A stretch of DNA of 64,000 nt from contig BSWB01000005.1 of the NCBI GenBank assembly GCA_033239125.1, positions 104,710,494 to 104,774,493 of the forward strand, written 5' to 3'. Below are positions 21,930 to 33,600 of the stretch, in pieces. This stretch comes from Fagopyrum homotropicum. Taxonomy: Eukaryota > Streptophyta > Magnoliopsida > Caryophyllales > Polygonaceae. The notes under the pieces are model-generated. The model was not told where the DNA came from and made no database searches. It worked only from the letters and a program-made list of their open reading frames with translations. The position numbers and the translations under genes were made by a program. Position 1 is the first letter of the stretch, and every line of letters begins with the position of its first letter.

Positions 21930-22488
21930 GAAACCGTGATAAACACATTTGACACGCACTACTAATTTACCACGCACAACTAATTTACCACGGTTCAGTA
22001 TTATTACCAGGATTTAACATTATTACCACGGTTCTATAGCACCGTGTTAAACACATTTCGAAGAGAACCGTGGTAAACACGATTAACACGGTTCGAGGAA
22101 AACCGTGATAAACACGATTAACACGGTTCGAAGAGAACTGGTAAACACGATTGACACGACACTTTTAACACAGTTGGGATGGAATCGTGGTAAAACAACA
22201 TGTGTTAAACATGTTTACCACGGTCCATCTTAACCGTGTTAAACATGTTTAATACAGTTCGGCGCGAACCGTGGTAAACACGTTTAACACGGTTCAAACC
22301 TAACCGTGGTAAAACTGCCTGTGGTAAACACGTTTACCACGGTGCGAGTAAAACCGTGGTAAACACGTTTAACACGGTTCTCGCCCAACCGTGTTAAACA
22401 CATTTACCACAGACAGTTTTAGCACGGTTCATAATTGTGTTAAATAATGCACACGGAACCGTGTTAAATGTGCATTTTTGTACTAGTG
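21930..22488. repeat. CACTA right subterminal repeats
   Basis: More than fifteen units of aaccgtggtaaacacg / tttaacacggttc in both orientations form an almost continuous array up to the TIR. They are better preserved than those of the left end. Confidence 0.9.
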
Positions 22489-22491
22489 AGT

Positions 22492-23330
22492 CCATGTATG
22501 TTGCCAATCTTAGATGGCAAAGAGCCCGATAAATTATTTGTACTAATACCCCTGGAGGTTGAATGTTGGAAACCAAAAATGGTTATTTTAAGCTATTCTA
22601 AACTGAATAGAAGAAAAAAAAACAACCACTATATGTAGACATAAGCAAGATCATCTACGAAAAGCATAATAGTGATGTTCAAGAAGCACTGATCTTAGAT
22701 TTAGAAACAATCGTCGTACTTTTACACAATCTGTAACATAAAACAAACAAAGTAAGATACTTAGATAACCATTCAGATACTCAAAAAGTGATAACATGAG
22801 AAAATCAATAATAGAAAACGAACAAAGGCGGAAGATACAACTATCAAATACAATGAAATGAGATACTTAGATAGCCATTCAGATAGACACTCAGATAACC
22901 ATTGAGTTAAAGCATGAACATCATTCAACTTATATGCAATGCATCGATTGGATTCGAAGGAAAGATAAAAACCCTAGAAAGAGAGATAAAGAAAAGATAA
23001 CCCTAAAAAGAGAGATTAAGAAAAGAATCGGCGGGGCCATGGAGGTGGGGCTATCTTTAAATCTTCGAGCAATTCTTCGTATTTCACTCTCGGATCTCAA
23101 TCAATTATGTCCCGACGTCGAATTCCTTGACCACAAAGAGAACCTTAGTGTGCTCTAGTCATTATACCGTAAATAGCTCCATTTTTTCTACTGGATGCTC
23201 AGAATGCATGAAATGTTATTAATGAACCGGTAGATCTTCAAAACACAAAAGAGAAGGAAATATGTTAGTAAGCAATGCAATTATACACAAAAAGGTTAAG
23301 GGATAAATAAAAAATAGGGTTAAAAAAGTC
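22492..23330. other. Intergenic sequence between CACTA and copia elements
   Basis: Mostly A-rich sequence with repeated agatacttagata(a/g)ccattcagata words at 22757-22895. Small frames (22394-22576 minus, 22934-23158 plus) have no recognised similarity. Nothing else is supported. Confidence 0.4.
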
Positions 23331-23335
23331 GTTAA

Positions 23336-23575
23336 TGTTGTAAATGTGGCTATTCATGTCACAATTATTAGTATGCATAAGTTATGTCATTTGTAACGGT
23401 CGCTATTAAGGCCTTAATAGGAATTAATTGATTGTCTTTGTAACGGTTTTGTATTGAATACTTCCCTATGTATACATGAGGTAGTAATATATATACCTGA
23501 TGTGGGACGAATAGAATATAGACTTGAGATTGCCTGCGTCCAAACTCTTTCTCTCTCAAATCCACTTCACTCTAT
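23336..23575 (+). repeat. Copia 5' LTR
   Basis: It aligns to the 3' LTR up to tctcaaatccacttcact. After that the two diverge, so the exact 3' end is uncertain. A weak PBS-like tttggtatctagca occurs at about 23699, some 120 bp further than expected, which suggests a small insertion or rearrangement. Confidence 0.7.
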
Positions 23576-23579
23576 ATGT

Positions 23580-24423
23580 TTCTTGGATTGCTTGGTTTTG
23601 GCCATTTTGTAAAGAACACAAGTTCATGTGCAATTGATTGTGAAAAGAAGGCAAAAGAACAATAGCAATTCTTGGCTTTGAACCCAACCAACACAAGTTT
23701 GGTATCTAGCATGTTGACTAGCCTTTGTACTATCATAGCAATTAATATTTACAATTCAACATTAATACAAATTAACTGTCGGCAACAGATTTCACGTCAT
23801 TTGATTGGCCCCCATATTAATTTGACGTTACCATATATATTGGCTGAATATTGCCCCTAATTCATTGACTTTGTTTTGTATGTTATCATAATAATGTGTG
23901 TTTATTACTATAACGGTTTTGTGGTATTTACTGCTTATTGTTTGTCATCATTATTTTATAGTTTTAATTTAATTACATGAATAAATGTGGAAATTATGTT
24001 GAACCAGAAGTTCATATATATAATATTGAAACAAAATATCACCACATATATATCGAACATGTAGTTTCGATAGACATTGAATGGTTACGAATCTTCTCAA
24101 ATAGGCTCACCCACTTTGATGCAATGTCTAGGAAAGTAGCCTGATGTGTATGCTTAAGAGAGCCTTGCTCCACCATCTCAGTCCCTCTTACCAGGTCGTT
24201 TTCAAGTGGAGCTACCGAAAGGGTTGAGTAGTAATTTTTCTATGTATATCGAACTTGTAATTTCGATGATGTCATATAAGGAACCTGCAGTTGCCATTAT
24301 AAATTCACCATAAATCTCCAGAATCGATTTTCAAATAATATTATAGAACTTGGAGTTCTTAATGCTTGTTTATGGAAGTTATTCACCATAATATGTTTAT
24401 TACAATTTCAATTCTTGTAGAGA
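23580..24423 (+). other. Copia untranslated leader, with possible insertion
   Basis: About 840 bp of AT-rich sequence lies between the 5' LTR and the gag start, long for a copia leader. It includes a PBS-like word near 23699. I see no gene in it; a small unrelated insertion is likely. Confidence 0.4.
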
Positions 24424-25426
24424 ATGGGAAACCTCAACAAGCTTGAGTTCGTCGCTTTGGAAGTTTTCGGAAGGAACTAACTCAAGTGGACCGAAGATGT
24501 CAAGCTTCATCTGACTGCACAAAAGGTGAGGACAACGATCAATGCTGAAAACACCGCCCCAGAAGATATGAAGGCGATGGATATGATTTTCATCAGGAAG
24601 CATATGGAGGAAGCCCTCACGGTGGAATATTTAGCTGAAGAGGATTTACGGTCTCTTTGGGTCACTCTAGAAGAGCGATTCAATCATCAGAATGCTATAT
24701 ACTTGCCACAAGGTAGACATGATTGGCAGAATATATGTTTTCAAGACTTGAAGACTGTTGTGAACGAGTATAACTCTGAGATCTTCCGTATTCGGTCACT
24801 CGTGAAATTTTGTGGAGAAGAGCGCACAAAAGCTGACTTATTGGAGAAGAATCTCTTCACTTCCCCCACCCCCCTTCCTGTATGGTCCTGCAACAACAAT
24901 ACAGGAAGAGAAACTTTGCTAGATTCTATGAATTGATCACTACTTTGTTGCTTGCTGAAAAGAACAATGACCTGCTCATGAAGAATGATCAAGCAAGACC
25001 CGTTGGTGCTAGAGCACCCCCTTTGCCTGAAGCAAATGTTGTTGCCCATTGCGAAAATAACCGCATAAGGAGGAATGTGGGCCGTGGAAGGGGAAGGAGA
25101 AGTAGGCCCAAAAATGGCCCATATGACCGTGATCCCCAAGGGAATGGCCCTAGAGGCCGAGGAGGACGTGGTCAAGGCCCACGTGGTAGGAACCAAAATG
25201 CTCCAGCCCGACAAGCTCAAGTTAGAGATAATGTTGGCCCGACCCATCGCCCTCAAAATCAGTAGAATTTATGTTATAGATGTGGAGGCATTGATCATTG
25301 GTCCCGCACCTGCCGTGCAACAAATGAAGAGATAGTAGAGTACCACGCTAGACGCGGGACTCGAGAGGTTAACTTTGTGGAAGAGGCAGTCCCCAATAAA
25401 TGTCACCTTGGAGATTGCTGATTTTC
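24424..25426 (+). pseudogene. Copia gag with zinc knuckle
   Basis: The ATG at 24424 opens MGNLNKLEFVAL, followed by an early stop at about 24478 and then the UBN2-type gag core (EDMKAMDMIFIRKHMEEALT, LWVTLEERFNHQ, FRIRSLVKFCGEE). A frameshift near 24880 shifts reading to FYELITTLLLAEKNNDLLMK and an Arg/Gly-rich RNA-binding stretch. A CCHC knuckle CYRCGGIDHWSRTC follows at about 25270, after a further in-frame stop. Gag would package the RNA in the cytoplasmic particle, but this copy cannot make it intact. Confidence 0.85.
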
Positions 25427-25649
25427 AAGGTGCCAATGAATACATTGAGGATTGACATCTCGAAGATTTGGAATAAAAGGCATCTATACCATATTTATAT
25501 CATTATTCTAAGTGTGTTTTATTTTTCGGATTATATTTGGTGATTTTGGAATACTTGTTTAAATAATTTGGTTTTGCTTGGATATTTAAATCAATACAAT
25601 TATTTTTTTTTCATACATGCACTCTATTGAATTAAATTTATGAATAGGT
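25427..25649 (+). other. AT-rich spacer between copia gag and pol
   Basis: About 220 bp with stops in all forward frames separates gag from the protease. Most copia elements have one continuous ORF, so this is either an insertion or lineage-specific noncoding DNA. Confidence 0.5.
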
Positions 25650-28600
25650 ATGTCTTGTGGGGGAATTTCGTGCTTGACTGATAGTGCTACTACGCACACC
25701 ATACTCCAAGATAGAAAATATTTTTCAACTTTTTCGCCTACTCATACCTTGGTGACAACCATATCAGGAGAATTCAACCTGATAGAGGGACATGGCAAAG
25801 CCCATTTTCTATTATCCAATGGTACCGAATTTACCATTAATGAGGCCTTATATTCTCCACATTCTAGAAGAACGTTGTTGAGTTGTAAGGATATCCGAGT
25901 AAATGCTTACCATGTTGAAACCACTGAGGAAAAAGGAGTGGAATATCTTTGCATTACATCTAACGCGTACGGTCGGAAGTGTACGTTGGAGAAACTAAAA
26001 TGTTTATCTAGCGGTCTCTATATGACCACCATTAAATCAATTGAGGCAAATCACATAACTAGCCAGAAGCTACCCAATTCGAGCAATTATTTACTTTGGC
26101 ATGACCGGTTGAGACACCCAGGTCAAAGCATGATGCGTCGTATCCTAAACTCATCACACGGGCATCCCCTTACTAATAAGGATCTTGTGTATAAAAACAC
26201 ATTATGTCCAGCTTGCTCATTGGGAAAGTTAAATGTAAGACCATCATGTGCAAGGAGTAAAAAGGACTCCATCCTTTTTCTACAAAGAATACAAGGGGAT
26301 ATATGTGGACCTATCCAATCACCATGCGGACCATTTGAATATTTCATGGTTTTGGTTGATGCATAGACAAGATGGTCACATGTCACGCTATTGTCCACAA
26401 GAAATGCTACTTTTGCTAAACTCCTTGCCCAAATTATAAAATTAAGGGCTCACCATCCAAATTATCCAATAAAGTCCATAAGATTTGATAATGCCGGAGA
26501 GTTTACATCAAAATCTTTCGATGATTATTGCATGTCCCTTGGGATTAATGCTGAGCATCCGGTTCCCCATGTTCACACCTAGAATGGTCTTGCAGAAGCG
26601 TTCATTAAGAGATTACAACACGGACCTTGGTAATGCGCACAAAGCTCCCAGTATCTGCTTGGGGCTATGCAATCTTGCATGCAACTATGTTGGTCCGACT
26701 GAGGCCCATTGCCACCCAACCTAATTCAGCGTTACAGTTGGTGACTGGGTACGAACCTGACATTTCACACTTACCCGTGTTTGGGTGTGCAGTTTTTGTG
26801 TCAATTGCGCCGCCACAACGTACCAAAATGGGTCCTCAACGAAGGATGGGCATATATGTCGGTTATGATTTCCTCTCAATTATACGCTTTCTAGAGCCTT
26901 TGATAGGCGATCTTTTTACCGCTAGATTTGCGGATTGTCACTTTGATGAGATAGTATTCCTGTCGTTAGGGGAGATAAGAATGTTAACGTTTTTTATGAA
27001 CGACGTGGACTGTCCTCACTATGTCTCATCTTGATCCCCGAACTGCACTATGTGATAAGGAAGTGTGGAGGATTCTAGATCTACAGAGTGTAGCCCAGAC
27101 TATGTCAGACGCTTTATCTCATCTAGCGAGAGTGACAAGATCACATATACCTGCTACAGATGTGCATGCAAGGATAGATGTTCCAGTAGGACGTGTCGTC
27201 CCAAATGGGCGAGGTACGACTATGGTGGCTAACCAATCATATATGCCTTCCCAGAAGAGAGGCAAATCAACAGGTTCAAAGGATTCTTATCCCCGGAAGA
27301 GGGTAAACTCGGCACAACGAATCCAATTGACATCGCCATCTCAACTGATCTATCTCATGAGACAATTCCGGATTATGGGTCAGTTCTAGAAGAAACAATG
27401 TTGGGGGATGCTCCAACATTGGAACCCACTCCCGAGAATAGAGAAATCTCGGTAAATTATGCATGTTTAAATGAGATATGGAATTGCAATGTGATTATCA
27501 TCGACGATGTATTTGTATTCGTTGTAGCTACCAAAATTATAATTAGCGATGACATCGAACCTCGCTCCGTTGATGAGTGTCAACGTAAAGACGACGGCCA
27601 AAATGGAAAGAAGCAATCTAGGTCGAATTATATTCCTTGAATAATAGAAAGGTGTTTGGACATGTCGTTCCCACACAACCCCCCCCTCCCGGGTTAAACA
27701 TGTAGGATTTAAATGGGTATTTGTAAGGAAGCGTAATGAGAAAAATGAGATTGTGAGATACAAGGCTCGGCTAGTGGCGCAAGGATTTTCTCAACGCCCT
27801 GGGACTGATTATAGGAGACATATTCTCCCGTAATGGACGTTTTAACGTTTCGCTACTTTATCAGTTTGGTAGTTTCTGAAAAACTGAGTATGCAACTAAT
27901 GGATGAGGTCACAGCTTATCTGTATGGGGACCTTGATACAAAAATTTACATGAAAGTTCCCGAAGGACTTAAGATACCTGATGAAAATAGTTCTAGACCA
28001 CGGAACACACTCTCAATTTGTTTAAAGCGTTCACTTTATGGATTGAAACAATCCGGACGGATGTGGTATAACCTTCTTAGTGAATATTTTTGATAAGGTA
28101 ATTGGGATATGTGAATGATGAACTATGCCCATGTGTGTTTATCAAGAAAACAAGTTCTGGATTTGCAATTGTGGTGGTGTATGTAGATGACATGAACTTG
28201 ATTGGTACTCCAGAAGAGATCAAGGAAACCGCTAAGCATCTGAAATCCAAATTCGTGATGAAAGATCTTGGGATAACAAATTATTGCCTCGGATTGGAAC
28301 TCGAGCACCGTGCTAATGGGATTTTTCTTCATCAATCAAACTACATCCAGAAGATGTTAAGACATTTTAATGAAGATAAAGCAAGACCATCAAGTACACC
28401 CATGATCGTCCGAAGCTTGGACCCTAAGAAAGATCCGTTTCGTCCCGTAGATGAGAATGAAGAGATATTGGCCCCTGAAGTACGGTACTTCAGTGCAATA
28501 GGCGCATTATTGTACTTGGCCCAATGCACTAGACCAAACTTCTCTTTTGTTGTGAACCTGCTAGCTCAATATTGCTTTGCGCCAACACGTCGCCACTAGA

Positions 28601-29220
28601 ATGGTATAAAAGAAATTTTTCGCTACCTTAGAGGTACAACAGATATGGACTTATTCTATCCCTATGCTTCAAAGAATGGATCAAGCCCCCTTGATCCTCA
28701 GTCTGATGCTTGCCTTGTTGGATATACTGATGCAGGTTATCTATTTGACCCACACAAGGGCCGTTCCCAAACTGGTTATGTCTTTACCATTGGGAATACT
28801 ACAATTTCTTGGCAGTCTACAAAACAGACCCTTGTTGCTAGTTCTTCGAATCATGCTGAGATCATAACTCTTTATGAAATGGTACGTGAAGGTGTATGGT
28901 TAAGAGCTATCATAAAGCATGTTCGAAGCACATGTGGACTACATTCTACCACTGAAGAACCAACCATTATCCATGAAGATAATGTTGCTTGCATTGAGCA
29001 AATCAAGACGGGTTTCAGCAAAGGAGACAATACCAAACACATTTTACCAAAGTTTTTCTTCAATCAGCAACTACATGAGCATCTAAAGATTGAAGTCAAA
29101 CAAGTTCGATCTGAAGACAATCGTGTAAACCTCATCACTAAGTCCTTACCAAAGTCTATATTCCAGAAGCATATAAAAGGTATTGGTCTACGTATATTAT
29201 TTGAATTACCTGACATGTAA
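25650..29220 (+). pseudogene. Copia pol: protease, integrase, reverse transcriptase, RNase H
   Basis: The frame at 25650-26366 contains the protease DSATTHTIL block, the gag-pre-integrase block LWHDRLRHPGQSMMRRI and the CPACSLGK zinc-binding pair. Integrase continues in other frames with IRFDNAGEFTSKSFDDYC and NGLAEAFIKR. RT follows at 27833-28599, with SLYGLKQSGRMWYN, the active site YVDDM and LGLELEHRANGIFLHQ. RNase H is at 28645-29220 (GYTDAGYLFD, RSQTGYVFTIGNTTISW) and ends at the stop 29218-29220. At least six frameshifts or stops break it. A second-strand purine run (aggggga) lies just downstream. Confidence 0.9.
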
Positions 29221-29616
29221 TTTTCAAGGGGAGTTGAAATCAGGGGGAGTATCCTGAAGTATACCCACTTGACCATCGTGTACTTTTTTTGTCCTTCGCC
29301 CAGGTTTATTTTGTCCTATTAGGTTTGGTTTCCTGGCAAGGTTTTAACGAGGTACATCTTTAGCATGGCCACCCTACTCACAACATCTTAAAGATGCTAA
29401 GATTCGACCTTATACACATTTCCTCATCTTTTCCCTTCGATCACGGGTTTTTCCCACTGAGTTTACCGCGGCAAGGTTTTGGTGTAGTAATCTTAGTATA
29501 TCCCTCTTGTAGATATAGTACATGCTTATGAGTCCTAAATGAGAATCCTTCTTCCTTTACAATGCTTTGTATAAGACGATTTAGAAGTGCGATGCAACAA
29601 AGTGACATGGAATATC

Positions 29617-29626
29617 CAAGGGGGAG
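29617..29626 (+). promoter_or_regulatory. Copia polypurine tract
   Basis: The tract aagggggag lies directly before the 3' LTR start. An additional purine tract near 29244 (tcaggggga) lies just after the pol stop. Confidence 0.75.
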
Positions 29627-29872
29627 TGTTGTAAATGTGGCTATTCATGTCAACACTATTAGTATACATAAGTTATGCCATTTGTAACGGTCGCCATTAA
29701 GACCTTAATAGGAATTGATTGTCTTTGTAACGTTTTTGTATTGAGTACTTTCCTACGTATACATGAGGTAGTACTATATATACCTCATGTGAGATGAATA
29801 GAATATAGATTTGAGATTGCTGCGTCTAAACTCTTTCTCTCTCAAATCCACTTCACTTCATATAAAATAACA
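29627..29872 (+). repeat. Copia 3' LTR
   Basis: It begins tgttgtaaatgtggc and ends taaca, next to the GTTGA target copy. The 5' LTR partner starts at 23336. It holds a tatatatacc core-promoter-like box near 29775. Confidence 0.8.
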
Positions 29873-29881
29873 GTTGAATGA

Positions 29882-30600
29882 TTGTTATCAAACACCACCA
29901 ACAAAATAGTTATTTCTAGAGACATTACATTTTATGAGATAATTTTTTCATTTCGTTCTCTACCTTCTATTAAGAGTTTAGCCACTATTCCACCCACAAT
30001 TACTAACTTTGACAATTCCCGTTTCTCTTCCCCTTCTCCTCCTCCCCTTATTCTCTATTTTCCTTTCGATCATTCACCTATTTCAGATTATAAAAATCTA
30101 TTGTCTTTGTCCCTCCCTCTTTTTCTTCTCCTTCAATCTCTCTTATTAAAACCTCTATCACTAATTCAATTTCTCCACCACCACTCAGTAGATCATCTCA
30201 AATACATTCTGACCCACTACACCTTATTGACTATGTATGATATCCTGCAACTTCTTTGGATGATATACACACTATTATTGTAGTTCAACTTCTCCTTCTT
30301 CTTTCTTATTAGCCTTTTTAGTCTCTCAATTCCTTATTCAACACCTTCCTCTTTCAAAATGCCTCCAAGGATCCTCATTGAGTTGAAGTTATAAACTGGG
30401 AAATTATTGATTTAACTTGAAAAGGCACTTGTAGGAAGGAAACCCATTTCTTACAAATTGGTGTATATGCAAGTTCCTTAAGGCATTCCCAACCCAAATA
30501 ATAAAGTTGTTCTCCTTCAGAACACAAGCACAATTCCATCCCTTTTAAAATTTTGTTTCTTCCCATCTAAATTGGAAGCTAGTCTTCTACTTATTGAGCA
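29882..30600 (+). pseudogene. Older Ty1-copia pol fragment
   Basis: The frame from 29882 begins TTNKIVISRDITFYE, the conserved piece between copia integrase and RT, then a Ser/Pro-rich linker (FSSPSPPP). After frameshifts GRKPISYKLVY (about 30433-30465) recalls the first RT block (GKKPIGCKWVY). No LTR is associated. It is a remnant into or beside which the younger copia element inserted. Confidence 0.65.
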
Positions 30601-30633
30601 ACACATGACATACATTACAATAAACTAAACACT

Positions 30634-33600
30634 TCACTTCCCCACCTTGTTTGTTTTCAATCCAAACCCATATGGGAACAAAGGGTCATACGGTTTCTTT
30701 CCGACGTGCAATGGTAGCTGGTCCACAGTTTTGAACCAGGTCACAGGGAGTTGACCCTCGAAATCGTAATCTCCAAACAAAACATCAGTGATTCCATCTC
30801 CTTCAGTTCCAGGCAACCAAGCTGCTACTAAAGCTTCCATCTTGTCCAGAAGATGGGGTTCTATAACAAGTGGTCTACCTGATATCATAACCACCAGTGT
30901 TGGGATTTTGTCGGCAACTGATGTGATTATATCAGCGCCGTTCAAGGGGATGTTCAGCACAGAATTATCTCCGGTGAATTCCGCATATGGAGGCTCGCCC
31001 ACGGCTACAATGGCATAGTCAAATCCTCCTTTAGCCAATGTATCAGGAGATGGAACTTGCTCGTACACCAATTCTGTTTCTTCTCCTAAAACTTCTTTCA
31101 TTGCATCCAAAATGGTCGTGCCTGAAATATAACGTATTGACAAACTATTTGAAATCTGCAACGGAGTCACCAAGATACACTAATATGTAAAAATTTAGCA
31201 AAAATGACCCAAGTTTTGCCTATATTGTAGGTATTGCCGAGGACGTGCAGAGTTGGAGTTCAACTACAAGTCCTTGATTTACAAGGGGCGTTCACTTGCT
31301 TATTGATTGAAAAGAAGTCCAATACATAAGATGATACTAAAACCATTTGACCTCAAGAGGAGTAGCCAACTTTATACACTAAGCTCCCCTTTGATTGTAA
31401 CTCTAAAAACTGAAACGAAATTGAAAATGAATCTAGTTCATATGTGTACCTTGTTATGAACTTTTTTGGAATTATTTCTTGTGGTCTCATGCAAAATGCA
31501 TTTGTTTCTCCTATTTTGTTTCCCCATAGGGTATCAAAAGTAATCAAATTCTACCCAATTAGTTCAAACCACAAGGAATGATTTCAAAAAGTTTCATGAA
31601 CAAGATATACATATGCACTAGATTCGTTTCCATTCCGTTTCCGTTTTCGGAGTTTAAACCAAACGGGCCTTGAGTTGAACCTGTGTACGTGTAATAAATT
31701 GGAAAATGAGTAAAGCGTGAACTACTTACCGATAGTTATTCTGCCACTTCGGCCATCCCAAGTAGCAGTCCAGCCTCCACATTGATATCCAAGATCATCA
31801 GCATGTGTTCCAGCAATAAGAATCTTCTTAGCATTTCTGTCGAGTGGAAGTAGTGGATTCTTTGGATCCTTTCCATTCTTTAGGAGAACCAATGACCTCC
31901 TTACTGCTTCACGTGCTAAATTACGATGTAGCTGCAGAAAACGGTTCGTGTTTATTAATGGACTAACAGCATCTATAATCATGACCAAAGAGATTAACTA
32001 CGTTTAATGTAATCTACTAAAAGGGTAGGCTTTATACAAGCTGTGAATGGATTTGGAAATACAGAACACTTAATGAGAAGCTTATCTTTAGAACAATGAT
32101 GTAATTATCTGTTCTACCATTTCCTTTTTTCTATTTGTACCAGACACGTTGATATATCTACAAACAACCAGAACGAATGTAGAAAGTTATAGAAAACGAA
32201 CCTTGCAACCAACTACATCCAGAAGAGATCTATCAGCAAAGGGATGCTCAAAAAGACCAGCAGCAAACTTTACTCTAAGGATTCGCTCAACAGCATCGTC
32301 AATCCTAGACATTGGCACCTCCCCAGATTCTACTAGAGATGTAAGATCCTCCAGAAACTTTTCGAATCTTAGAGGTACCATCACCTGTTCATTCAGTTGA
32401 TATGCATGACATTTATATTTGGCAGATAAAACTCCATAAAACTGAGTAGAGCGAGTTAGAATTCAGTCTTTACCATGTCAATTCCTGCGTTTACTGCAGT
32501 GGAAATGCAATATCTGTAATCAGACCCACGGGGTTCACAAAGTCTGTCAAGCCCTTCCCAGTCCGAAATTACAAAACCCTGCACCACATTCATCAAATTT
32601 GAATCACTTGTACAGTTTTATTTCATTTTTCAGGAAAAAAAAAGATCCCATCAGGTCACCTAGTTTATATAAAGATGGGATTGGTTGGCCGTACAGCCGA
32701 GATTCGGACTTGGCCTGAGTCCAGCCGGGCAAATTTTGGCTAAAGCACAAACCGAGTCTGAAGATTCCCAGTCTAGTCTATATCATTTTATGTTGGAGTG
32801 AGTATTACTCAATTGATATTCACTGCATTTGACTTATCATTGTAATTGACTTGGTAATACTGTTATGTTACTAAAAATAACTTTTCCGGATACCTTTTAA
32901 AGTTCTAAACAAGATCCTCATACTGTAAAAGGCATTAGCTACAAAATGATTCATTACAAATTTACAACTTATGTCTAAGTGCATATTTGTCAGCATATGA
33001 ACATTGAGAAATAAATCCCATACAAAATTTAGACGAATGCTAAGATAGTATAACATAGTAGTGTAGAAACCTTTGACACTATTTATCATCTAAAGGGAAA
33101 GTGCAAACATAAAATAAATATGGGTCTGAAATATATGCAGATATGTATACCTTAAAACCTAACTTCTCCTTCAGAACATCAGTCAAGAGAAAGCGATCAG
33201 CATGTAACTGCTTGCTGTTCCAACTGGAATATGAAGCCATAACGGTGCAAACTCCCTGAGAAATACAGTCTGGATATGGGGCCATGTGGATCTTCTCCAA
33301 ATCATCATATGATACTAAGGTATTTCCCTCATTTAGACCTTTGTCTGTTCCGCCATCCCCAACAAAATGTTTTGCACATGCGATGACATTGTTGCTGAAA
33401 CCATGCAAACAATTATAAGAAACTCTTCATTAGGAATTTAGAAGAATGCTGCTCCCCATTTGTATATCCAAATACGCAAACAGATGCAGTATCACTATAC
33501 TGGTACAGTAGTAGATCAGGCCTGATTTCGTATGGTGATAGTGTACAGATACGGACTTCTTATTATACAGAATATAAATAAAAGCATGTCAGCAAAGACG

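Larger units (their letters stand above)
15464..22488. mobile_element. CACTA (En/Spm-type) transposon, 7.0 kb, with AGT target duplication
   Basis: The left end reads cactagtacaaaaaagcac and the right end, inverted, cactagtacaaaaatgcac, giving TIRs that start with the diagnostic CACTA. The flanking 3 bp are AGT on both sides (15461-15463 and 22489-22491), the 3-bp duplication expected of this superfamily. Both ends carry dense subterminal repeats. No recognisable CACTA transposase was found. The interior instead holds host-like exon fragments (exodeoxyribonuclease III-like at 19774-20603, Ulp1-like at 21214-21615), a UTR-like CT-rich stretch (18441-18900), two small TIR elements and a second CACTA terminus. 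I read it as a non-autonomous element that has picked up gene fragments. Confidence 0.9.
23336..29872 (+). mobile_element. Full-length but inactive Ty1-copia element
   Basis: Two LTRs of about 245 bp, both starting tgttgtaaatgtggctattc, bracket gag and pol in copia order (PR, integrase, RT, RNase H). Flanking 5 bp are GTTAA (23331-23335) and GTTGA (29873-29877), a target duplication with one mismatch. By eye the LTRs differ by roughly a tenth of positions, and gag and pol carry many stops and frameshifts, so it is an old insertion. I do not assign a lineage within copia. Confidence 0.85.

Noticed and set aside
24741..25256. 171-residue minus-strand frame
   Set aside because: It is antisense to copia gag; the plus strand carries UBN2-gag and zinc-knuckle similarity.
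25075..25335. Second plus-strand frame overlapping gag
   Set aside because: It is an alternate frame of the Arg/Gly-rich part of gag; the zinc knuckle is in another frame.
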